In this document: positions 50,547-57,447 of the stretch, in pieces
Layout of the letters: the number at the start of each line of letters is the position of its first letter
Position numbering within the stretch: position 1 is the stretch's first letter
NCBI GenBank assembly: GCA_964397655.1
Contig: CAYNKA010000001.1
Coordinates: forward strand, 620,001 to 684,000
Direction of reading: 5' to 3'
DNA: 64,000 nucleotides
Origin: CAYNKA01 sp964397655
Lineage (GTDB): Bacteria; Spirochaetota; Spirochaetia; DTKZ01
Translations under genes and position numbers: made by a program
Notes under the pieces: model-generated
The model's database searches: none
The model's input: the letters and a program-made list of their open reading frames with translations, nothing else
What the model was told of the DNA's origin: nothing

Positions 50547-52019
50547 TCACTTTGTTCCGCGCAGTACTTGAATGGCCGCGTCGATGCGGGCCAGAGCCTT
50601 GTCTTTTCGGAGAATCCTGATCGACTCGAAGAGGGGCGGAGAAACCTTCGAGCCCGTGAGCGCCACGCGGAGCGGCGAGAGCACGTTCCCGAGCTTGGTG
50701 CCGAGCCTCTCCGCGAGCTGGCGGAAGACCTCCTCGTTCTCCTGGTCGTTCCTGTCGAAGAAGCTCTCCATGAGCTTCCGCGCCTCCTCGAGGAAACGCA
50801 ACGTATCCTCGGCCGTAGTCTTCTTCGGAAGCAGGTCCTCCGCAGGATATGCCGGAACGTCCTTGAAGAGAAAGCGCACGAGATCCGAGATGTCTTTCAG
50901 GAAATGGAGCCTCTCCTTCACGATCGGGAGGGCCTCGCCCAGGATCTTGTCTTCCTCGGCGGTGATCGGGTCCGACACGATCCCATCCGCCTCGAGGAAG
51001 GGAACGAGGGCCTCTTTCAGGGAGGAGTCGCTCCGCTCCCGGATGTACTGGCCGTTGAACCACTCGAGCTTCTTGTAGTCGAAGACAGCGGAAGCCTTGT
51101 TGAGTTTCTCGATGTCGAAGAGCTTCTCGAGGTCCGCCTTGGAGAACATCTGCCGGGAATCGTCGTAGGACCAGCCGAGGAGGGACACGTAGTTGATGAT
51201 GGCCTCGGGCAGATAGCCCGCCTTCTTGAAGTCGATGAGGCTCGTGGAGCCGTGCCGCTTGGAGAGCTTCTGGCCGTCCTCGCCCATGACCATGGGGAGG
51301 TGGCAGTATTCCGGCGCCTTCCAGCCGAAGGCCTCGTAGAGGATCACGTGGAGCGGCCCCGAGGGGATCCATTCCTGGGCCCGGAGGATGTGCGTCACCT
51401 CCATGAAGTGGTCGTCCACGACGTTCGCGAGGTGGTAGGTCGGGAAGCCGTCGGACTTGAGGAGCACCGGGTCCGGGCTCACGTCCTTGTTGGCCCGCTC
51501 GATCGTGCCGATGAGCCGGTCATGGAAGCTCGTGGAACCTTCGAGGGGTATCTTGAGCCGGACGACGCAGGCCTCTCCCCTCGCCTTCCTGGCCCGAGCC
51601 TCGTCCAGAGGAATGTCCCTGCAATGCCGGTCGTAGCCCTGGCCCTCGCCCTTCTTCGCCTGGTCCTCCCGGAGCTTTTCGAGCCGCTCGGAGGTACAGA
51701 AACAGTAATAGGCCTTGCCGGAGTCGACGAGCTTCTCCGCGTATTCGCGGTAGAGTTCCGTCCGCTCGGACTGGAAGTACGGTCCGTGGGGACCGCCCAC
51801 ACGGGGCCCCTCGTCCCAGCCGATTCCGAGCCAGTCGTAGGTGTCGTAGATGTCCTGGAGCGCCCTCGGATCGTAGCGTTCCCGGTCGGTGTCCTCGATG
51901 CGTAAAATGAATGTCCCGCCCGTCGCCCGAGCGAAGAAATAGTTGAAGAGAGCCGTCCTCACCCCGCCGATATGCTGGAGACCCGTCGGGGAAGGCGCGT
52001 AACGAACCCGAACGCCCAT
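50547..52019 (-). CDS. gltX: Glutamyl-tRNA synthetase
   Basis: A 490-residue class I synthetase. The N-terminus RYAPSPTGLQHIGGVRTALFNY carries a HIGH variant (HIGG). KLSKRHGS is the KMSKS loop, and the glutamate-binding and anticodon domains are of normal length. In spirochaetes this enzyme may also charge tRNA-Gln for amidation. A ribosome site (AAAGGAC) precedes the ATG. It heads the minus-strand series of synthetase and transporter genes; its promoter extends into repeat copy A. Confidence 0.96.
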   Translation of the reverse strand: MGVRVRYAPSPTGLQHIGGVRTALFNYFFARATGGTFILRIEDTDRERYDPRALQDIYDTYDWLGIGWDEGPRVGGPHGPYFQSERTELYREYAEKLVDSGKAYYCFCTSERLEKLREDQAKKGEGQGYDRHCRDIPLDEARARKARGEACVVRLKIPLEGSTSFHDRLIGTIERANKDVSPDPVLLKSDGFPTYHLANVVDDHFMEVTHILRAQEWIPSGPLHVILYEAFGWKAPEYCHLPMVMGEDGQKLSKRHGSTSLIDFKKAGYLPEAIINYVSLLGWSYDDSRQMFSKADLEKLFDIEKLNKASAVFDYKKLEWFNGQYIRERSDSSLKEALVPFLEADGIVSDPITAEEDKILGEALPIVKERLHFLKDISDLVRFLFKDVPAYPAEDLLPKKTTAEDTLRFLEEARKLMESFFDRNDQENEEVFRQLAERLGTKLGNVLSPLRVALTGSKVSPPLFESIRILRKDKALARIDAAIQVLRGTK

Positions 52020-52057
52020 GCTGTGTCCTTTTTCCGTAAAACCTTAATATTGAAGGA

Positions 52058-52086
52058 AGTATAGTGAGACGCCGGGGACGGGTCAA
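52058..52086 (-). promoter_or_regulatory. gltX operon promoter, -35 supplied by the repeat element
   Basis: On the minus strand TTGACC (52086-52081), 17 bases and TATACT (52063-52058) make a strong promoter about 40 bp before gltX. The -10 lies in unique sequence. The -35 and most of the spacer lie inside the left end of repeat copy A, and the same GGTCAA is present in copy C. Confidence 0.75.
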
Positions 52087-52350
52087 CAGGTAAAGAAGGA
52101 GCAACCTCCTATTGAGGACAATGAGCCGGTCACTCCGATGCCGTCCAAGGCAGGCAGCGACGCTCGCGGTTAAGAAACCGCGAGGCTTCAGCGTGAGACG
52201 GAAATCTCCGCTCCCGACTCATTGTCCTCCAAGTGGCGCTTCATTCACCTGTTGGCGCATCCCAGGCAGCAACAGGGGGACTTATCCCCATATGACAAGC
52301 GGTTAACCGAGCCGGTATGTACGCTCGTCATTCAGAAACGACGATAGTCC
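52068..52350 (+). repeat. Structured repeat element, copy A (complete)
   Basis: A roughly 280-bp element found in three versions within 1.7 kb. This copy begins directly after GTGA (52064-52067). It can form a closing stem GAGGACAATGAG (52114-52125) with CTCATTGTCCTC (52218-52229). Inside is a perfect 9-bp hairpin CTCGCGGTT (52163-52171) and AACCGCGAG (52176-52184), and downstream a GGGGA-CTTA-TCCCC hairpin. No protein-like frame was found. The long paired structure and repetition point to a non-coding RNA or a non-autonomous mobile element. No terminal inverted repeats or target duplications were seen. Confidence 0.7.
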
Positions 52351-52559
52351 TCCCTGAGTTAAAGCCCTCCATTCGCGGTTTTGTTTCGGTTGCCGCTTGC
52401 CTGTGGTCTTTGCGAGTTTTCTCGGCTTGACTCGTCTCCGGCTCATGAGAATAGCCTCCATATCAAGGAGAGCCGGGTCGCCCGGAGGGTCCGAAGGACC
52501 CTGAGCCCGAGGATGCGACAGCGCGATGTTCCGACATCGTCGCGGAAGCATCCGAAGGG
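52351..52559. repeat. Spacer between repeat copies with two strong hairpins
   Basis: AGGGTCC (52486-52492) and GGACCCT (52496-52502) pair around GAA. GGATGC (52511-52516) and GCATCC (52548-52553) enclose a second stem CGATGT/ACATCG (52524-52529, 52534-52539) with a four-base loop. These compact GC palindromes resemble REP-type units. A minus-strand arginine-rich frame across the spacer is not convincing as a gene. Confidence 0.5.
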
Positions 52560-52774
52560 TCCGATGCCGTCCAAGGCAGGCAACGAAGCTCGCAGGTAAG
52601 AAACCGCGAGGCTTCATCGTGGGACGGAAATCTCCGCTCCCGGCTCATTGTCCTCCAAGTGGCGCTTCATTCCCCTATTGGCGCGTCCCTGACAGCGGCA
52701 TGGTGGGGATAGTTCCCATACGACAAGCGATCAACCGAGACAGCATGTTCGGTTCGGGAACGGCGATAGTCGCC
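52560..52774 (+). repeat. Structured repeat element, copy B (5' part missing)
   Basis: Homology to copy A runs from TCCGATGCCG at 52560 through the inner hairpin, the closing-stem 3' arm (52644-52655) and the downstream region, to a terminal GGCGA-TAG-TCGCC hairpin (52762-52774). The 5' arm of the closing stem is absent and replaced by the unrelated hairpins at 52486-52553. The loop hairpin differs from copy A (GGGGATAGTTCCC) yet can still partly pair. Confidence 0.65.
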
Positions 52775-52798
52775 AGAAAAACGGTTATTTTCATTCGC

Positions 52799-52840
52799 TT
52801 GATTTCTCTGAATCATGATTGTATAATCTAGACAGTCTAG
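52799..52840 (+). promoter_or_regulatory. phd/vapC promoter with palindromic operator
   Basis: TTGATT (52799-52804), 17 bases and TATAAT (52822-52827) form a strong promoter. The palindrome CTAGA-CAG-TCTAG (52828-52840) covers the expected transcription start, where a Phd antitoxin would bind to repress its own operon. Confidence 0.8.
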
Positions 52841-52857
52841 TCGTATCAGAGGTTTTT

Positions 52858-53103
52858 ATGGTTTGGACATTGCAGGACGCGAAAAATCGATTTTCAGAAG
52901 TCGTAGAGAGGGCATGCAAGGAAGGTCCTCAGCGGGTCACAAAACGAGGAAGGGATGCCGTAGTAGTCCTTTCCGCCGAAGAATGGCTGAAGCTGCAAGG
53001 AAAAGACTCGACCCTTGCCGATTTTTTCCTCTCCTCGCCTCTTCCCGGCTCCGGGCTCGAAACGTCACGCAATACCTCTCCTGTCAGGGAAATCGAGTTC
53101 TGA
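52858..53103 (+). CDS. Phd/YefM-family antitoxin
   Basis: An 81-residue antitoxin: MVWTLQDAKNRFSEVVERA followed by GPQRVTKRGRDAVVVLSAEEW, the Phd DNA-binding fold. The flexible C-terminal 30 residues should neutralise the toxin. The ATG at 52858 begins the family sequence; an upstream in-frame ATG overlaps the -10 box. It is one base away from the toxin start. Confidence 0.9.
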   Translation: MVWTLQDAKNRFSEVVERACKEGPQRVTKRGRDAVVVLSAEEWLKLQGKDSTLADFFLSSPLPGSGLETSRNTSPVREIEF

Positions 53104-53104
53104 A

Positions 53105-53521
53105 ATGTATCTCCTCGATACCTGTGTTTTCTCCGAATTCACGAAGCCGCGCCCCGATCCGAAACTCCTCGCTTGGGCGCAAACCGTTCCTGAGGCCGAT
53201 CAATATCTTTCAGTCATCGTCCTCGGAGAACTTTTCCGAGGCGTGGATCGGCTACCAGACGGGCTTCGAAAAAAAGAACTTGCAACCTGGCTCGACAGTC
53301 TTTTCATGACGCATAAGGACAGGATCGTCACCATCGACACGGAAGTCATGCGCGTTTGGGCGAAGCTCTGTACACAAGCGGAAAAGAAAGGCAGGCTTCC
53401 AAGCGCCGTAGATTCCCTCATCGCCGCATCCGCCCTTTCCCGGGGACTGACGCTCGTCAGCCGAAACGTCGAAGACTTCAAGTACCTGGATGTGGCGCTG
53501 GTGAATCCCTGGGAGCAATGA
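53105..53521 (+). CDS. vapC: VapC-type PIN-domain toxin
   Basis: A 138-residue PIN-domain ribonuclease: MYLLDTCVFSEF (D5), an acidic residue in VIVLGELFRGV, and LPSAVDSLIAASAL (D near 103) complete the catalytic set. It pairs with the Phd-type antitoxin. Its stop codon lies within ATGA (53518-53521), and repeat copy C begins at the next base, so the gene ends exactly at the element junction. The toxin-antitoxin module lies between copies B and C. Confidence 0.92.
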   Translation: MYLLDTCVFSEFTKPRPDPKLLAWAQTVPEADQYLSVIVLGELFRGVDRLPDGLRKKELATWLDSLFMTHKDRIVTIDTEVMRVWAKLCTQAEKKGRLPSAVDSLIAASALSRGLTLVSRNVEDFKYLDVALVNPWEQ

Positions 53522-53680
53522 GGCGCCGGAGACGGGTCAACAGGTAAAGAAGGAGCAATCTCTTATTGAGGACAATGAGTCCTTCGCTCCGATGCCGTCC
53601 AAGGCAGGCAACGACGCTCGCAGTTAAGAAACCGAGAGGCTCTACCCTGGGATGGGAATCTCGCCGTCCCGATTCCTCAA
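53522..53680 (+). repeat. Structured repeat element, copy C (3' part missing)
   Basis: This copy begins directly after ATGA at the vapC stop and matches copy A closely for about 120 bp (GGCGCCGGAGACGGGTCAAC, the 5' closing arm GAGGACAATGAG and the inner CTCGCAGTTAAGAAACCGAG). It then diverges, and the 3' closing arm is degraded. The inner hairpin carries mismatches, so this copy looks decayed. A decayed ATPase gene begins a few bases to the right. Confidence 0.65.
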
Positions 53681-53685
53681 GACCG

Positions 53686-54735
53686 TTACCGAGGCTCACG
53701 ACCCGTAAAATACGAAAGCGGATCAGTTATCCGGATGCCGTTCCTGTCGAAGGGGACCGCTGTCCGGGAAACGATCTGGACCGCCCGTTTCGGCTTCAGC
53801 CGTTCCGCATAATAACGCAGGGAGCGGGACGGGTTTTCATCCCCTTGCTTGACCTCGACGAGTTCTTCGATCATGCCGTCCTTGACGAGGGCGAAATCGA
53901 CCTCCCGGCCCTCCTTGTCCCGGATATAGCGGAGTTCCCAGCGGTTGCCTTCCCGGTCTTCCCAATACTGCAGACGCTTCAGGAGAAAAGCCGCGACGAG
54001 ATTTTCCAACCGAACGCCTTCGTCCCCGACCTTTCCCCGATATCGAAAAAATAGATCTTGGGAGGCTTCAGGACGGCCCGCGGCAACCCTTTCGTGTAGG
54101 GAAGGACGATGAAAATCAAATACATTCGTTCAAGCAGGGAAATCCAGGACTGGACGGTCTTGACGGAAACCTGCAGGTCCTCCGCCAGGTTCGACGCCTG
54201 GACAAGGCCTCCGACCCGGGAACGCAGAAGCTCCACCAGAAGTCCGATCTGTCCGATATTGCGGACCGACTCCAGGTCCCGAATATCCTCCCGTATGACC
54301 CTGTCGATCCTTTCACGCCGCCACCTCCGGGCTTCCCTTTCGTCTCCCGTAAGAAAAGCCTCGGGAAAACCTCCGACCGTCATGAACCGCCTGTATGCCT
54401 CCTCCCGCGGAACCTCCTCGGGATATTCATCGATGGAAAAGGGATGCAGCCGCCAGTAATGGTATCGTCCGAGAAGCGAATCGCCGCCCCGGCGGAAAAC
54501 GTCCAGCCGGGCCGAACCGGTCACGAGAAACCGATGGCTTTCTCCGGTAACATCGTAAAGGCCTTTGAGCCAGGATTTCCATTTCGGCCGTTTATGGACT
54601 TCGTCGAAAGCCAGAAGAGGAACGTCGCCGGTCCATCTCGAGGACAGGATCGCCCGGCGGTCTTCGTCGAAGTCCCAGTTCAAATACAGGCCGCGGGGAA
54701 AAACCGGCCTGAGAGGATTTCCTCAACCCCTGGCT
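53686..54735 (-). pseudogene. Decayed AAA ATPase of the DUF4143 family
   Basis: Two adjoining frames reconstruct one protein. The first runs LYLNWDFDEDRR, LLAFDEVHKRPKWKSWL (Walker B region), FLVTGSARLDVFRRGGDSL and KTVQSWISLLERMYLIF to FFDIGE. The second continues VGDEGVRLENLVAAFLLK, ELRYIRDKEGREVDF and ELVEVKQGD to the natural stop at 53686. They are joined by a one-base shift near 54030-54045. The N-terminal Walker A region is missing, and an in-frame stop lies near 54725. It is therefore non-functional, unlike its intact relative at 1826-3166. Confidence 0.82.
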
Positions 54736-55368
54736 CTCATTTTTCGCCAGAGGGAATTCTATTCGTGCCTCCGGATGAACCCGTTCGATTCTCCTGAGAA
54801 GCTTCTGGTTTCTCAGCAGCGGTCCCTTATTGTTTTTATTCGCATCCGGGCCGGGATTCTCGTAGCCGACGACCTCGCCGTTATCGAGATATGCAATCAC
54901 GAAATTCCCGAGAATATAGAATCCATCGCCCCGGATTTTTCCACGTATATCATGAATTGTATAGGATGGGGTAAATATCCTAAAGATAGTATTCCTTACT
55001 GAATCGACTTTTACAATTGCAACCGTTTCGCCAATGCCTCAAATTCTCCATTATCATCAATCGAAATCCTGCTGGAGAGAAGACAACCGTTTCTTGTCTT
55101 GATGTTTTTCACTCAGGCAAAGGAGGAATCGAAAACATCGAGTCGTGTATTTGCTCCGTCAGTAATATAAAGAAAGCCCTTTTTGTCGAAACACACAGAT
55201 GTTGGGTCTGGATCTGTACCTGTTCCCCCAGTCTATTTCTCCGTTACCCTTCCCGACAGGGAAAGTTTTCACGTGTCGCAGCTCAGCCTTGGGGATGTCC
55301 TGCGCAAAAAGAACAAATAAGGACAGAATTGAATGGAGTAAAATGGAAATCCATATGATACGTTTCAT
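54736..55368 (-). pseudogene. Decayed secreted beta-propeller-like gene
   Basis: Reading three frames in turn gives one protein. A signal peptide (IIWISILLHSILSLFVLFA) starts at ATG 55368 with GAGGAG upstream. Then follow IPKAELRHVKTFPVGKGNGE, a shift near 55195 to DKKGFLYITDGANTRLDVF, an internal stop, NIKTRNGCLLSSRISIDD, and a further shift to KVDSVRNTIFRIFTPSYT and VIAYLDNGEVVGYENPGP. The pattern resembles NHL-type propeller repeats. The 3' end is cut off by the decayed ATPase gene. It is more AT-rich than the surroundings. Confidence 0.65.
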
Positions 55369-55440
55369 TCAGCCCTCCTCGTTTTTTTCAGAGCCTGAGC
55401 ATGCCGGGGAGGTCCTCTTTTTCGGCCCTGCGAAAATCCA

Positions 55441-55914
55441 TCAGTTCCCCTCCGCCTTCTCGGGCGAGGCCGAGGATTGTTTCCTGTTTCGGATTGTTCG
55501 GAGGTTTCCGAGCAGGTCCCCGAGCGTGACCTGTTTCAGCTTGTTCTCCATCGCGGTTTGGGCGTCCGATAGATACCCATCGAGCAGTTCTCGGATGTTC
55601 CCGCCCACGGGGCATCGAGCCGCAGTGTTCTCGTGGAGCTTGAAGAGCCTTGGCCCTTCCTTCGGCGCGGAGGCCCGGTAGACGTCGAGGAGCGTTATCT
55701 CACCGGCGGGACGGGTCAGCCTGATGCCGCCCGTTCCCGCTGCGATTTCGATGAGCCCCGCGTCGCGGAGAAGCCCCATGATCCTGCGGATGACGACGGG
55801 ATTCGTGTTGACGCTCCCTGCGATGAAATCGCTCGTGACCTTCCTTTCGTCCTTGAAGACCTCGACGCTGAGCAGGACGTGGATCGCCACCGGGAATTTC
55901 GTTCCTATCCTCAT
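55441..55914 (-). CDS. Rrf2-family transcriptional regulator
   Basis: A 157-residue regulator with the Rrf2 winged helix (GTKFPVAIHVLLSVEVF, DFIAGSVNTNPVVIRRIMGLLRDAGLIE, GTGGIRLTRPAGEITLLDVYRA). Only one cysteine lies in the usual sensor region (ARCPVGGN), so it is not an IscR/NsrR-type cluster protein and is closer to YwnA-like members. GGAGGAG precedes the ATG. It lies downstream of the PPOX-fold gene on the same strand and is a candidate for binding the paired operators there. Confidence 0.88.
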   Translation of the reverse strand: MRIGTKFPVAIHVLLSVEVFKDERKVTSDFIAGSVNTNPVVIRRIMGLLRDAGLIEIAAGTGGIRLTRPAGEITLLDVYRASAPKEGPRLFKLHENTAARCPVGGNIRELLDGYLSDAQTAMENKLKQVTLGDLLGNLRTIRNRKQSSASPEKAEGN

Positions 55915-56014
55915 GGACTCCTCCGCACCTTCGAAGGATAGCAGAGGCTCCCGAGGATTACAACGCGCGCGGGGCCGACCGGAAGCCGCTCCTCGTGCCG
56001 CGGAACCTTACCGT

Positions 56015-56419
56015 TCAGAGCTTGAAGGTCTCGGGCGGAGCTCCGCTGAAGTCCGCGATCGTCGCCTCCGCCTCGTCCAGGAAGAAGGCCTCGAACACGG
56101 GATTGTCGGGTGTCTTGTAGATCGACTTCACGAGCGGAACCGCCTCCAGGATCTTGGCCTTGATCGAGAGGTCGCTCGTGAAAACAGCCTTGCCTCTCAG
56201 CCGCATCCAGGAATAGTTCTCTCCCGAGGCGCAGAGTTCGACATACGGCTGTTTCCGCATCTGTTCGTAGACGTCCTTGGTGTTCGCGGTGCAGAAATAC
56301 AGCCTGCCCTTCTCCTCCACCATGAATTGGAAGGGCCTCACCTTCGGCCTTCCGTCCAGACCCGTCGTCGCGAGATACTGAAAACCGCTCTTCACGAGAA
56401 AATCCTTCACCGTGTTCAT
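56015..56419 (-). CDS. Pyridoxamine-5'-phosphate-oxidase-fold flavoprotein
   Basis: A 134-residue split-barrel protein of the PPOX family: FQYLATTGLDGRPKVRPFQF, GRLYFCTANTKDVYEQMRKQPYVELCA and WMRLRGKAVF. Such proteins bind FMN or F420 and reduce diverse substrates; small stand-alone members often serve detoxification. AAGGAGGG precedes the ATG. Its promoter carries two 19-bp inverted repeats, implying tight control by a specific repressor. Confidence 0.87.
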   Translation of the reverse strand: MNTVKDFLVKSGFQYLATTGLDGRPKVRPFQFMVEEKGRLYFCTANTKDVYEQMRKQPYVELCASGENYSWMRLRGKAVFTSDLSIKAKILEAVPLVKSIYKTPDNPVFEAFFLDEAEATIADFSGAPPETFKL

Positions 56420-56444
56420 CGATCCCTCCTTTGTTTCGCATTTA

Positions 56445-56506
56445 TGTAACTTTTCGTGTTACACCTAAGACCATACCACGGCCTTGTTGTAATGTCAATT
56501 GTTACA
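56445..56506 (-). promoter_or_regulatory. PPOX gene promoter with two 19-bp operators
   Basis: On the minus strand TTGACA (56498-56493), 17 bases and TATGGT (56475-56470) form the promoter. Two copies of TGTAAY-N7-GTTACA lie at 56445-56463 and 56488-56506, with centres 43 bp apart, about four helical turns. One overlaps the -35 and the other the start of transcription. Confidence 0.82.
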
Positions 56507-57313
56507 TCACTTGTCGGCCGATTTTCCCGCGCGCGAGCGGATTCTCGCAATGCCCCAGAGAACGATCGCGGATGCAGCGTAGAGGACGACGAAGGAAAGG
56601 TTGAGGCCGAGCCTCGGAAGCGACGCATGAAGAAGAAGGTAGAAAATCACGAGGTTGAAGATGCTGTAGGCGAAGCCTTCCACGACGCCGGGGTAGAGCC
56701 TGTCGCCTTCTTCGTAATGGAGGACGAGGAGGAGCGGAAAGAGCATGGCTGGAAAGGCGCTCAGGATGCCGGACCAGCCGGGCCCGATGACACCGGCGAG
56801 GCCGGTCACGACGGTGATGGTGAGTCCTGCGGTCACGGCACGGAAGAGGATGATGCCGAGACTGAGAGGCTTGGATCCGCCCGAGGCCCTGGGGATCCTG
56901 AGCGAGCGTATCACGAGGATGTTGCCGGCTATGAAGGCCGCGGTAAGGATGGTCGCACCCGCGAGGTCGAAGGTGAAGAGCCGGAGCAGCTTGCTGAAAA
57001 GCACGTACACCGCGACCGCGACGATCGTCGAAACCGCGACGGAAAGCGCACGGTTCGCGATCCTGAACGCGCGGCCCGCGAGCACGTACGCCAGGGAAAA
57101 GACGATGGACGCCGAAAGGCCGGCTATGCCCCAGGGAACGGTGCCGAGCGTGAAGGCGACGCCCTGCTCCATCGTGAAGAAGTACACGGATATGCCCGCC
57201 CCGAGGGGAAGGCCGATGAGGATGCCGGCGGCGGTCGCGCTGACTCGTTTCGCCACCTCCGACAGGCCGACGACGATGAGGAGAGTTATGAGGAATTTGG
57301 CGATCAAAAGCAT
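56507..57313 (-). CDS. Polytopic membrane protein of unknown function
   Basis: A 268-residue protein with eight or nine membrane helices. The N-terminal (LITLLIVVGLSEVAKRVSATAAGILIGLPLG) and central (FRAVTAGLTITVVTGLAGVIG) parts look alike, suggesting an internal duplication of a GlpM-like unit. No transport motif was recognised. The ATG at 57313 is chosen: TAGAAT (57324-57319) ends five bases before it and no ribosome site is present. The stop abuts the second operator of the PPOX gene. Confidence 0.7.
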   Translation of the reverse strand: MLLIAKFLITLLIVVGLSEVAKRVSATAAGILIGLPLGAGISVYFFTMEQGVAFTLGTVPWGIAGLSASIVFSLAYVLAGRAFRIANRALSVAVSTIVAVAVYVLFSKLLRLFTFDLAGATILTAAFIAGNILVIRSLRIPRASGGSKPLSLGIILFRAVTAGLTITVVTGLAGVIGPGWSGILSAFPAMLFPLLLVLHYEEGDRLYPGVVEGFAYSIFNLVIFYLLLHASLPRLGLNLSFVVLYAASAIVLWGIARIRSRAGKSADK

Positions 57314-57318
57314 GGGGG

Positions 57319-57348
57319 ATTCTATCAAATCGGCCCCGGTATTGGCAA
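57319..57348 (-). promoter_or_regulatory. Promoter of the polytopic membrane protein gene
   Basis: On the minus strand TTGCCA (57348-57343), 18 bases and TAGAAT (57324-57319) end five bases before the ATG. CCCCC separates them, so no Shine-Dalgarno pairing is possible. Confidence 0.5.
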
Positions 57349-57412
57349 CATCCCGCCGAAGCCTCTCCGGCGGAACCTCCCGTTCGGCATCCGCCCGAGT
57401 CCCGACGACTTC

Positions 57413-57442
57413 TTGACTCGCGCTTTCCCTCGATGGTATACA
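57413..57442 (+). promoter_or_regulatory. purF operon promoter with extended -10
   Basis: TTGACT (57413-57418), 18 bases and TATACA (57437-57442), the latter preceded by TGG (extended -10), end five bases before GTG 57448. No ribosome site or purine riboswitch is seen. Confidence 0.6.
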
Positions 57443-57447
57443 AGCAT

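Noticed and set aside
49098..51905. Very long open frame on the plus strand opposite glyQS and gltX
   Set aside because: It is a by-product of GC-rich codon bias opposite two unmistakable synthetase genes and has no domain or start signal.
52303..52617. Arginine-rich minus-strand frame across the repeat spacer
   Set aside because: It spans parts of repeat copy B and the hairpin spacer, has no ribosome site or family resemblance, and its ends are set by repeat sequence.
52068..53680. CRISPR array or reverse-transcriptase retroelement as explanation of the repeats
   Set aside because: The copies are long, few, unevenly spaced and without unique spacers, and no cas, RT or transposase gene lies nearby.
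57329..57447. Purine riboswitch before purF
   Set aside because: The gap is fully used by two divergent promoters, and no conserved aptamer core was seen.
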